Origin: Setophaga petechia
Lineage: Eukaryota > Chordata > Aves > Passeriformes > Parulidae
Length of the DNA stretch: 64,000 nt
Direction: 5' to 3'
NCBI GenBank assembly: GCA_024362935.1
Contig: JANCRA010000005.1
Coordinates: 22,466,235 to 22,530,234 of the forward strand
Each line of letters starts with the position of its first letter. Position 1 is the stretch's first letter. Made by a program: the position numbers and the translations under genes. The notes beneath the pieces were generated by a model. The model worked only from the letters and a program-made list of their open reading frames with translations, had not been told where the DNA came from and made no database searches. Positions 48,300 through 60,400 of the stretch are shown in pieces.

Positions 48300-48785
48300 A
48301 GAATCACAAACTGGCTGAGACTGGATGGGGCCTTTGGAGGTTACCTGGTCCAACATTCTGTGCTCAAGCAGCACTGCCTAAATCTTTTTGCTTAGGACTT
48401 CGAATATCTCCAAGGCTGATGATTTCACAAGCTCTCTGAGCAACATGTCTGTCTCTCTCACAATAAAAAAAAGTGTATCCTGACTTTCAGACAGAGTTTT
48501 CCATGTTTAAGTGTATGTATTGCCTCTTGTCCTGTCACTGAAAAGAGCCTTGATATGCATCTTTGTATTGTACCATCCCCCATTTATACACAGTGATGAG
48601 ATCCCCCCATGAGCATTCTCTTCTTTGCGAAAAAATCCCAGCTCCCTCAGCCCTACCTCACAGGGGAGACTCCTCACAGGGGATTAAGGAACTTCAGTTA
48701 ATTCTCTTTCTGTACCTTTATTGGACTCTATCCAGTACATTCTTGTACTGGGGAGCCCACAACTGGACATGTTGTGTAGAGTCAT
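48300..48785 (-). mobile_element. CR1 LINE, 5'-truncated 3' fragment
   Basis: Read on plus, the copy begins AGAATCACAAACTGG, continues with GGTTACCTGGTCCAACATTC and TCTGAGCAACATG, and later shows CCTCTTGTCCTGTCACTG, TCCCTCAGCCC and CTGGGGAGCCCACAACTGGA. These are degraded versions of the antisense 3' region of avian or reptilian CR1 elements. The element's own sense strand is therefore minus. About 0.5 kb of the 3' end survives and no reverse-transcriptase frame is present. Its divergence from the remembered consensus suggests an old insertion. The borders are approximate. Confidence 0.85.
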
Positions 48786-51700
48786 GAGGGAAACTTAATC
48801 CTGCTGTTGTATGAATGCTGTGTGCAGTTTAACAAAGAAAAAATTTAGCTAATTTATATGTAACAGTCTGCACTGAGATTCCAATGGTAGTAAGTTCTTA
48901 TTCAGGTTCTTCTCTCACATACTTCAACATGTGTTTTGTGATTTTTGAAGAAGAAATTACTTGAACAGTAGCCTTTATTCATATTTGCCTTTGTTTAAGA
49001 GCAAATGTTTCTGGCAGAACTTACTGCAGAAGCCTGATCCTTTGCCATGCTGAGCTCCTCTTTCAGCAAGGTGGCCATTTTTGCCTGACTGAAGTAGCCA
49101 AAGTCAGCAAAACCTTTCCAACTGAAGCTCCAACTGGAACAGAAAAGCCTGAATCCAGCACATTAACCAACCAGATTACATTGTGCCTGATGTCAATAAG
49201 TTTAGCTCACCCAACTTCTCACTGTTTGCATTGGTTCCAGGGGGATGGAAATGGTTGGTTCCGTTCCACTAGAAAAAAAATGTGAAGCAATTTTTCTTAA
49301 GTGAGATGCATAATTTGGTGACAGCTTAAACGAAAGCCAGGGACTCAAGATACCAACTGTATTCCCTTACCCCACTGCTTGTCAAACAGAAAGCCTCTAG
49401 TGTTTCTTAGGCAACAGAAATTTTACCCTCAAACAGAAAAAATCTTCAACTGAATGGAGATATCCCACAAAGGACAACAAATAGCATAAGTGCCCCTCCC
49501 TTTCATCACATAATTTTACATCTGTCTTCCAACCAAGATGCATCTGTACCTTGACCCTTTCTTCCATAGTACCTAGAAGCACCATAACACAACATAATCA
49601 TGTCATACTTTTTACATACATCCTTACATAATTTTATTGAGTTTCTCCTCAACATTGGGAAATTTGCCAGTGGTCTTCTCCATTTGCCTGTTTTGAATTT
49701 ATGTATATTTAGTGACTAATATTGTACTGAATGTCATGGCACTTCATGCTAGCGGCACCTGTCTACTCTTCATACATTTCTACAGAGAGTTGCTCTAACT
49801 CTTTTTTCCACTTTTTAAAATGAAAAATAATGGCAAGGAATGTAGTCTATTTTCAATGTATCATTTTTACTCAAAAATTTTTTCTTAGGAATGCAATGTT
49901 TCTGCAAAAGCACAGAATCTTATTCTAGCAGAATTGATTATACAACTGGACACGCTTGACACATGTTGCTATTTGAATCTGATTATACAAATTAGGCAAT
50001 CTGAATTGGTATCTATCTTGCATTTCCAGACCTGATTAAAAGCACTTCTAACATATATTGTAATCTGTACCCGTTACATGGTGATAATGTTTCAGATGAG
50101 GAAGTAGGGGAATAAACCAAACAAATCTTTGCCTTTAACAAAACAGCTCAAACCTTCACATTGTGTTCATACTGAGGAAGAAAAAAAGCACTATATAGTA
50201 ATAATATCTTTAGAAGAGTTACTATGTAAAGAGAATTTGCTGGAAAGAAACCTATCTATTCTTAGTGGTTTGAGGTTGGCAACTACTGAATTGGTGACAA
50301 ATTAAAAGTAACCTGATTCCAAAACAACAGAATAACTTATAAAACCCCAAGAAGGAAGAAAAAGGCTAATTTTTATTTGTTTCAGATGAAATAAGATTTT
50401 GAAAGCCCATCACAAAGTACAGAAAAATTCCTGAACTGCTTTCCTAATAAAACTATTTACAGAAAAGTATTGAACAATTACATATTACCTCTCCTTCATG
50501 ATAAGCACAGTTTCAAGAAACAATAGCAGAAATGTAACTGACCCAAATAGTGCTCTGATCTACATCACTGTAGTTATACCTCTGACATCACAATTTGGAT
50601 TTACGTGGCTTTACAGAATTTTGTATTCTTTAAAATGTGGAAAGATGATTTATGCCTCAGGCTATTTTTAATCAATTCTGGCTGTACCAATTTCACAGAA
50701 GGCAGGCTGACATTAAATTTTCTTTACCCTTTCCTGGCAGATGTCAGTCAGAAGAAGCTGACCATAAATATTAACAGAATTTCTGTGGAACCAGGTGATT
50801 TTTCATACAGCCTGAATGGTTTGACATTCCCTACTTTTTGGATAATGCTCTTCTGTTTTTACCAGGATGTCCAAATACCACATTTTTTTATTTAGTCCGT
50901 ACACAAGAATGTGCTGATAGAAAAAGGAAAGAAGATTCTAATCTCTGCACAGAACTTTGAATCCTAAATATAATCTCAATTACAGTAAGCAAAAAAGTAT
51001 ATGGTACCTTTTGGCAAGACCTAACCTCAAATTTAGAGAAAGTGATCCAAACTTGTGCTTCAGTTTTCTCTCTTTACTTCACTGCAAAAATAGGAAAAAG
51101 AAAACATATGGCAAAAAAGATTGTCCAACAAATAGTAAAATGTACAATTTATGAAGATAAACAATGATTCAAGCTGCAGTATTGAAAACATACCAGTTCT
51201 AGGATGCAAATGTACTTTCATATGAATAAGGATTCACTTACTTCTGTCTTTATTTATAAAAATAACTTGAATCCTGTTTGAAAATTCATTTGTTTTGCTG
51301 AGAATCCTCACCTGGCATCAGGACTCAAGGTATCCCCTTTCAGCTTAAGTTAAGCCTTGAAAGGATAAAATTTGCCAGAATAGTTAAAACTAAATGTTCT
51401 TGAACTAAAAGCTCCTTTTTTCTTTCCTTTGAATTCTCTCCAATACCAGCACCTTATCCTAAGTGCTATTTTGGGACTTGTTGATTTCTTCATTACAGCC
51501 TCCATTAACTCTCCAGCCAAGGAGGTCAATATCATTAACTGTTTCCAGTTTTAACTTGTGAAATTTTAAAAAGAAAATCAAATAATAATTTGAACAGTTC
51601 CTTAATCCCTTAGAACTTACAAGTATGTGTTCTAAAGCAATGATTTACAGAAAGCAGCTTTGACACACATTTGTGTATGTTAATTGAAATTGTGGTAATT

Positions 51701-53203
51701 AACTCAAGACAGTAAATTACTGACTTTGAAAACTGCCTTTTGAGCATGACTGATCAACAAGGTACTGGAAGAAGCACTGAATTCCATATTACTGCACCTT
51801 TGAGTTTTAAGTCTGGGTGGGCTTCAGCATCCTCACTTGAAAAATTTATTTTCTGTGCTGCAGACTTCAAGGGGCTGATGAAAGTGTGTGGGCTGGTTTG
51901 GATGTGAGCCATGCTTTTTCCACACATCATTGTGTCTCCTGCACTAATGACTCACACCTGCACATGCTGCTATCTGATTTCTAGACAAAGCTATTTATAA
52001 ACTGGAACAGCACTGCTGAATTCTGGTGGTGTAACTACAGCAGTCATTATTTACCTAAAGTGCTTGTCTGTGAAGCACAGACAATTTGGGGACACTGAGT
52101 TTGCTGGCCTTTGAGGAGCCATGAAAACTGCATGCAGCTTCTCCCTGATAAAACCCACAGTGCAGTTTTATCTTGCAGACATCTATGGATTTGATGTGGT
52201 AACATATTACTTTTCACATGACTGCAAGATAAACACAGGATTCCAGGGTCACACACGCACAGAAAAAACCCATCCTATCTTCTCTCACAGCAGCCATTGG
52301 AATTATTTCCTACAGTGGTTTTTTATACTTGGAGACTTGCATGTTGGAGACTTTTAAAAAAAAAAGTTATTTAAATCAAGCAAAGATATGGTTGTCCCAA
52401 GCTCATGATTACAGTCTTGCCTAGAGTGTCTCAGTCAATGGTCCAGAAAAGTATTTAAATTTTCACATTATAGTCTCTGCCTTCAGACACTCTTCCCCAG
52501 TGCTCAGGCTTTTTCTAGCTATGATTGTGGAAGCATCAGCATTTGGTACCAATTACATATCTCTTTCTCCTTCATCTGCAAGGGGCCACGTTTTTCCTAC
52601 AGCTGCACATGAGGCCATTTGCCTTCCTTTCTTTCTTTGGGGCAACTTGGTGAAGAGCACAGAAGAGGAAGAGTTCAGATGAACTGCCTAAATGACCCTT
52701 CTGTGAAAAGAGCATTATGAAACATACAATGGGATACAGTCTCAGAGAGTAAAACAGTCATCTGCTGCAGTGAAAATTTTCAAAGCTATTAATCTTATGC
52801 TACTAAGCACACAGCATCCTGCCCCTTAATTCTGAAAAACAAAGTCTTTATACAGAAAATCAGGTATGTCAGCAAGCCTGTTCCTGTTACTTACAGACAG
52901 GCATTTTGCTTCCAGCAACACCAGGTCCTTCCACTCATATACTTCTGTACACTTCTCACTGTGTGCTTGAGAAGAAAAACTGTAGGGTATTGATATTAAC
53001 ATGGCTGTTGAATGGCACACTGGAGAGCCCTGGATTTCAGGTAGCTGAGTTGTGTTCAGAAATCAATGTGCTGCTGTCTTCCTTGGTGCAAATTTACTGA
53101 TATTAAGGGTTTGCTTCTGCCTACATTATTAGCAGTTCAATAAGGGCCAAATTATTTTAAACCTTTACAGATCACTCAGCAAAATAAGGCTTTGTTTCCA
53201 ATT

Positions 53204-53276
53204 AAGTAGTATCATGGTTAATTAGCCTTTAAGTAGTATCAGAGTTAATTTAGCTTGATTCTGTAGTACCAGAGGT
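53204..53276 (+). repeat. Imperfect tandem duplication, about 27-32 bp unit
   Basis: AAGTAGTATCATGGTTAATT is followed directly by AAGTAGTATCAGAGTTAATT and then by a shorter, more diverged third copy containing GTAGTACCAGAGGT. It is a small local repeat in intron. Confidence 0.75.
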
Positions 53277-54348
53277 CAAAATACATCATAAACTGAGTAA
53301 GGATATCTTATCTTTAAGGTGCAGAAATAGTAGGAAAACTATTTCCATTGATCATAGGGAATGGAAGAGCATCTATGCACCCTGCAGAGATATTTTAATA
53401 AAAAGTGCAAGAATAGAAAAGTCTTTGATTAAATTAGGGTTTGAGTAGGTTTCCTCTTTTTTCATCTCCATAATTTTGGACTGCACAAGTTGACGTTCAT
53501 CAAGCAATGAATACTCACCAAGGCAAGGCTGTCTGATCAGGGAAGTGCCCTGGGTCACACACCCCTGCTTCTTAAAGCTGAGTAGAAGTACGACAAAAAA
53601 ATTCAAATTCAGTTCACTGCACATTTGTCCATATTTTCTCTCCTTCTGCTTTTATTTCTTTTCCATGAGTTTAAATATTTTCCTAATACCCCGTTTTTCT
53701 TATCTGCTTAAGAAGCTATAATTCTTAGTTTAGAGTATCTTTTGATATGCATTCAGTCTTGTTCAGTTCTTACACCCACTCATTTTTCCATCTTTTCTGT
53801 CTTCTTTTTTAGTTTATTCTTGCCTCAAAATTATTATTTTCAACTTCATCTCTTCTTATGAAGCAATTAATTTATCTAATATTTATCAAAATAAAAAATG
53901 TCTTTAATTCATCAGGTACTATTTTTTCATAGTAAGAAATTCACTACTTCTATAAGGAAAGTATTTTCTTTATTCATGGAACTAGAACAGCCCAAGAAAG
54001 AATGGCTGAATTCTGGAGGCCTGCCTGTCAATTGCCCTGAAATACTACACAGTCTTGTAAATGGGATTTGTTCTTGCTAGTTTTTCATGATGAAATTTTT
54101 ACCAGTACCTGTGTCACAGAGAATTTTATGGTGTTTTTAGGAACTGAACTCAAAGCAGAAATTGATTTCACTGAGAAAGACCAATAGATGGTGCAGTATT
54201 ATCAAATGCAAAGAATCAAAGAACTCCATGTCCTTATACAAATTGCCTAAGGCATTTTGTAAATAAAAAGCTTGCTGCAAAGACTTTATCGATTCTGAAA
54301 ACAAATAATTTTTAATTTGTAACTTTAAATCTGATTTCATATGCTGGG

Positions 54349-54452
54349 AAAAAAAAAATCAAGAACAAAACAAACCTAACGAAAAACCCAACCCTCCCTC
54401 CACCAAACCACTGGGAAAAAAACAAACAAACAAAAAAAAACCAACAAAAACG
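54349..54452. repeat. A/C-rich low-complexity tract
   Basis: About 100 bp is built from A runs, AAAC repeats and a C-rich patch (CCCAACCCTCCCTCCACC). It could be a decayed poly-A or simple-repeat region. No retroelement body was recognised beside it. Confidence 0.7.
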
Positions 54453-55774
54453 CGCCTACACCCACTTTTCCAGTCTCCTGTTTCTCACAGCTGCTGGTCT
54501 AAGTAGCCTTTTCTGGCATTGGCACTGCTGCTCCTTCCTTCCCCATCTATCCACTTTTACCACTGTGCAGATTCATGGAAAGCCAAAAACCAAATCCATA
54601 TTGATAGGGGAAAGGGGGCTCCAGAACACAGGAGTATTTCTGATTTTAACTGCTTTCATGCATGTGGCTGGCAGGCAGTCTCTGCTGTGACCACCAGCAG
54701 TGTCACATGGTCTCACTGGTGGCTGAGCAGTGCCACTTCCACACAGCAGCACACGGGGCCCCACAAGCACTGCAGGGCATATTCCTGCTGTTCTGCAACA
54801 GGAGCTGCAAACAAATGCAGCCTAAAAGCCTGGAGTGCCTTTATACCCTCTCCCCAGACTGACCTGGCAGGTCACAATCCCTCACTGCTCCAAGGGTCTG
54901 TCCTTAAACACCTGGGTAGAGCAGCTTTACTTGTCTCCAAATACTCAGCTGTCTACTGAGTTCTTCATGTCCTTTGACCAAATTCAACAATTCACTTTTC
55001 CTTATGATAGCTGCAGTTACGCTGCCTTCAATGTCACCATCTCACTCAGAATATAGTCAGCATACAATTTTTTTCTCTCTTTTAAATGGAAGAGAAGATT
55101 AGACCCAATAGCCAGGACACATAGAAGTAAACAGTCAATTGTGGTTTCTTTCTCAGCTCTGCCAGTGACCAACGCACAATAGCTGGTCAAAGAAAATATT
55201 TTCAAGAACAGTTTGACAAAAAAAATAAAGAGACTAAAAGAAAATAGGAAAAATTCAAAGGAGTTTCTTACTGAGGAAAAAATGCATTCACCTTAAACAT
55301 CTAAAATGTGATGAAGCTATAAGCTATAAGCCACTGAAAAAATACTCTGTCGGAAAATGTTCAGCCACTTTCAGCATCTAACAAAAGGAAACGTTGTTCA
55401 GTTTTTAATCATTGATGATACTGCTGTACTGAAGCACCAATACATGCAGAGATGCTGGATAACTTTATGGACGAACAGGGAGACAGCTATTGAGTGCAAG
55501 CCATTTCTCAGATCAGGTAGCCATAAGACTGTTTTTGAGTGATGATACCTGAAGCACACCTCAAGCCTCTTCATCTTGTCAGCCTCAGAGGAAAGCTGAA
55601 AAGTGGGAGGCAAATAAGGTCTGAGGTTACACAGCAAAGCCAGGACAAAGAAACAGCAAACATCGTTCGTTCAGCATTTAAGGCAGACATGAGAAGCCTC
55701 TCCTAGGCAGGGGTTGGAATCAGAAGTACGACTTGGTGAGCTTCAGCAGGACTTGGAGGTAACAACAAAAGGGA

Positions 55775-55970
55775 CAAGAAGCCGAGGCGGCGGCTGCTGC
55801 CGTGGCGCCCGGCAGCCGCTGGGTGGCGCTGTGCCCGGCGGCGCAGCGGGGACAGCGCCGGGCGCGGCACCGGCCCGAGGGGCAGAGAGCGGGGCCGGGG
55901 GAGAGCTGCGAACGGGGCTCAGGAGCCTGCCCGGCCTGAAGCTGCCCCGCGCTCACACGGAGTGACTGTC
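55775..55970. promoter_or_regulatory. CpG island inside PDE11A upstream intron
   Basis: About 190 bp is strongly GC-rich with roughly 26 CpG dinucleotides by hand count, in otherwise AT-rich DNA. It lies 15.7 kb upstream of the VMQMYL exon on the gene's strand, which would suit an alternative promoter for a shorter PDE11A isoform. Other possibilities are an unrelated promoter, a non-coding RNA start or a GC-rich insert. I did not find a convincing splice donor leading out of it on either strand. The 70-80 codon frames on each strand look like by-products of high GC. Composition is observed and the role is inferred. Confidence 0.5.
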
Positions 55971-56151
55971 TGTCCCAAAGCGCAGAGCCACCATAAGGAT
56001 GGCTAACTCGATTTATGCTTAATTAACACTTACAAAACATGCTGCCGTGCTAAAAGTGTACAAAAAAAATAGCAGAAACATGAAGCTATAGGAGAGGCAT
56101 CCCTTACCTTTGGGAGCCGTACTCTAGCTATACGTGCTCACTTAAGTTTGT

Positions 56152-56190
56152 AGGAAGGCAAGCCACTAGAGAGGAAGGCAAGCCACTAGG
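56152..56190 (+). repeat. 20 bp tandem duplication
   Basis: The unit AGGAAGGCAAGCCACTAGAG is followed immediately by a second, almost identical copy ending ACTAGGG. It lies about 180 bp to the right of the CpG island. Confidence 0.85.
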
Positions 56191-57358
56191 GGGGGTGATA
56201 CCCTTTTCTGGTAGCGCACGAGTGCGAGCCTCAAGCACAGGAGCGCAGGATGCTTTCCGTCATTCGGGCTGTGTCCTCAGCCTGGGTGTGCCACAGCTTT
56301 TCACTCCCTCAGCCCTGTCCATTCCTGCCTCCACTTCCTCTCTCCCTGCTGCAAAAACCTGTCTTAAAGAGGTAACAGTATCTGTATCCCTGCTTGTGCT
56401 TCTCAATGCTATTTAACAATCAGCCCGTTCCTGGTTTGTTTTTTTTTTTTTCTGTGACAAATGAAAGTATCAACATGCAGCTTTGGTTACTGCAAAAGTA
56501 CAAGCACAAGACCACAGATTTGAGTATTAATTCAGTAATCCCACTGCCATACTAACAGGAGAATTATAACCATGCCATTAAGCATGGCAGTGGATACTCG
56601 CAGCAGCTGCTGCAGAGACCTCTCTCTTCCAAGAAAAGCAGAATCAACTCACAAAATTAAAATATTGAGAGAAAAGAAAATGCAAAATAATTCCATTAAA
56701 GCAAAAAACCTAACACAGTTCTGCTGTTGTAACTCTGCCATTGTAAAAGATACATCCAGATACACAATGTTCCAGTTATTGTTCCTGATATTCACTTTCA
56801 TGATTCACAGTTATATTCAAGTGCTCGCAATTATATTTATATAAAGTCTCACTGTAACTTCCCATCAGAAGTACAGCAACTATGCCAAAAAAGCAGGTTC
56901 TGTTTAAAAATATTCATGAGATACTGTTTTAACAGTTAGATGCTTCCTGCTCCAACATCACATTCTACTACAAGCATCAAACATTTAATCTTTTTATATA
57001 AGCAAAAATAGATCTTAGTATCTGACTTGACGTATCTATTCTAATAAAATCCACAAAACTGACAGCAGATGCAAAACAGAAGGCCATGCATATTATAATA
57101 AAATCAAATTAGAATCAATTGTGATTATTCATCTCTAGTTCAGTTTTCATTAAAAGAAAGTCTAAGTACCTGATGAAACAATAATTGAAGTATTTTGTTT
57201 TAATATTCAGGACATACTATGAAGTATGACATCAGTGAGGAACATGATCACAGAGTACTTACCCAGTGGAACTCATTTTCAGATTCATTTTATTGAATCC
57301 TCCTTATACGCAGAGGCTTATTAAATAAGTTTCTCACCATTCCTACTCTGAGAATGGA

Positions 57359-57457
57359 ATTTAATTTTTAAATTATAATTTTAATTTTTAAAGAATGTTA
57401 AAAGCTGTAATAGGTTGAGGGGGAAAAAAAACCCCAACCAACCAACAACCCCAACCT
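57359..57457. repeat. AT-only duplication followed by A/C-rich tract
   Basis: Two copies of a TTTAATTTTTAAA-like unit occur at 57359-57393, and an A9 run with CCAACCAACCAACAACCCC follows at 57424-57457. It is low complexity with no gene content. Confidence 0.65.
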
Positions 57458-60400
57458 CTTTATTCTTTCAAAAGCAAGCATTAATGCAACAAATTCAAAC
57501 TGATAGATGAAGACATAAAATGCTCAAGCTCATTCCCATAGGCTTTTATGGTGGCTTTTCATATCCCACTGGAATGGCCACTGCTTCCTATGTGCAGTGA
57601 TTTCCAAAATCCAATTCAGAAAAATAAAATGCTTTCCATTTCTATATGAACTGCTTGGTCTGGCAGCAACTACTGAGTTCATCACCCAGTGGTCAGATGT
57701 TAATGAAATCACACAAAACTAGAAGTAATTTCTCCACTTATAGGCCAAACTACAGTCTCTATAAAAACATGTACGTTTTTCCAAAATCTAGGTTAAATGC
57801 AGTTGCTCTAATTTGTTAGTGAGAAGCTTCTCCTGAGTCTGCTGGTTTAATACTTCTGCAGGCAGACTTCAGCTTTTTTAAGTCATCCACATCTTCACTG
57901 CTCTAATTTTACCAACTTCTTGAAGTTCAAAATTATTTTATATTATTTAAGAGACTAGGGATGAGAGTTTATTTTGAAACAGTTGTATTATAGAGGTGAT
58001 ATTTGAGCTGCTGTTCATGTCCAGTAGGATAGCAACAAACTTTGCCACCACTGAAAGTCAAAATTTCGGGACATTCAGGATTAAAAGCTCATGACTTTAC
58101 AATTTGAGTTGAAGAAGCCTGAAACGCTAGGTTAGAGCAGATCACCAACCTTTGGGATTCAAGCACAGAAGGAAATACAAAGGTCCCCACTAGCTATATT
58201 TTCTACTTGGGGTGTCAGAAAAAGAAAATTCAGATGGTGTTTATGGTTACATGTCTTGGCAAGCTTCCTCTCAAAGCCTCCTCTCCTCAGTAAGGAGCAG
58301 TACCATAATCACAGCTGTCTGCTCAGTGGGGGCTGCTCCAGCTCAGACCACAGTATCTGGCCCTGCTGTCCTGTAAGATATCCCACTGACACTCACCACA
58401 TGGCACCTAGGACATCCTCAGCTCTTGGATGTCCACAAGCCCATTGCTGCTTGGCACTAAAATCATGCCACAACTCTGAAGAGCTATTATCAATGAATTT
58501 GCTTTGTAACCATGACACCAGCTTTGCAAAATGCCAGTCTGTTTTCATACAGGAAAAGCTTTTTCTTACAAAAAACCTCAAAACTCAACATAAACCCCAC
58601 CCCAAAAAACCAGAAAAGAACAAGGTTTGGTTTTACCCATTCTATCACAGGGACAACAAGTTGCCAGCAAATTAATATTAAGGTTAAATCTATGTCAAAT
58701 TTAGTCCAAAGGCTTTAGCTTTAATAGCTGTCAGTATAAATATTATTTTGCTTCACTAAAAATGTATGTGGATAACTATTCTAAGTAATAAGGTTTCCCA
58801 GAGACCAAATTAACAATTAAAAGTCCAACTCAGAGCTTTCACAAAGCACTGTTAAATGAAGCATTCTTCCTGCTGCCCTGCCTCTCTCACCACGCTGTTC
58901 ACAGGAAACGTTTTTCTAAGTGCAGTTCAATAAACCTGTTAAGGGTTACCTGAAGTGCACTGAATAATTTACTGCCTGAAATTTCTGACCACTGTTCACT
59001 GTTATGAACAATGTGGCTCAATTCTCTTACAGCTCCAACATTTCAAGCACAAAAATCATCATAAAATTGTTTTAACCCTAGTTTAGTTCTTGCCAGCTAT
59101 GCAAGAGATGCCAAATTATTATCATTAAATTACTTCAGCTTTCATAATTTGAGTAAGCTCCAGTCTAGAACATGTAATCTGGCTGCCCAGTAACTCTTAA
59201 TCTTGTTGATTAATTTTGCTGGTAACCCACGTTTTTCATGCTTTGTTGTAGGTTGGGGTTTCTTGAATTAAAAACACGGCATTCTCAGTGATTCAGGGAG
59301 CCATGGAATCTTTCATATGAAAAGACACAGTTTTTGCTAAAACTAACAATCAGCAAAATGAACTAGCTAGTTAAGGGACAAACAAACAATTTTTTTCACG
59401 GTAATGCAGTGACAGGAAGGTGTCAAAAGAAGCAGTGAAGACATGCCCAGGCTTTCAAAAACAGTTCTGGACATAACTTAAAGGTAGTTTTAAAATGCTA
59501 AGAAAAGTGCAGTTGATGTTTTATCAGGCTCAAGTGTACAAAAATTGGTTCAAATGTATTCTGCTTTTCCAGACATGGAAAGTTCCAATGGTGAGAGCAG
59601 TGAAGAGGCACTGAGGAGGGGTTTTGGGGAGCAGGCACCCCTCCTGCCAAAGCAAACAGGTGACTACAGAAAAAACTGCTGCACCAGGTGGGAACTGGTG
59701 AAGATTTTTAGGGCAAAACAACTGGGATGAAAATGAATAGGGAATGACTTTTCACTCTGTTCACTAAAAGCATAACAAGAAGGAATAACATTAAATTAAT
59801 TAAAGTCACATGGCAGTTCTTCATACAATGTGCATGATATTGTGAAATTTGTAACTCTTCCTGCTTCAAGAAATGCTGGAATAAATTCCTAAGCAAAAAA
59901 TCCCTGGGGTGGTATTAAATACACAGATACCATATCTGGTCCTGACTTGCAAAGTGCTGTACACTGTTGGGCTATATGAGAGAAATACCATCCCATGGCT
60001 GCCTCATTCCAGGCAATTGCTTTCAGCTGCTGACAGAGAAAGGTCCCATGAAAGACAAGGACAAGAGTTTTATTCATTTGTAGCCACAGATTTAAGCAGC
60101 CATTTCCCAGATATAGGGGAGACACATTGCTGCATCCTCCTAAGAGGCATTACAGCTATGTTGCTGCTTACATACTCCAGCTGCTGGGATGCAAACAGGA
60201 ATTTCTCAGGTGGACAATTGCTAAGATAGCATAGATGAGGGCTGAATTCCTTCTAATGTACAGTCAGGAGTTTGCCAGTTAAAGAGCAGCTACACTTTTG
60301 CCAACCAAAGACAGCAGGGTGGCACAATTTTCATGGGAGTGAGAAACACTATAGGTAAAGCTGGGACAGTGATGTGAAATACTATATGCAAAGCTGGAAC

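Noticed and set aside
54519..54959. A 146-codon plus-strand open frame
   Set aside because: There is no domain, it lies next to a low-complexity tract, overlapping frames are also open, and no splice context was seen.
55714..55965. Open frames on both strands of the CpG island, considered as a first coding exon
   Set aside because: The sequence is Ala/Gly/Arg/Pro-rich as expected from high GC, and neither strand shows a clear donor that would join to PDE11A.
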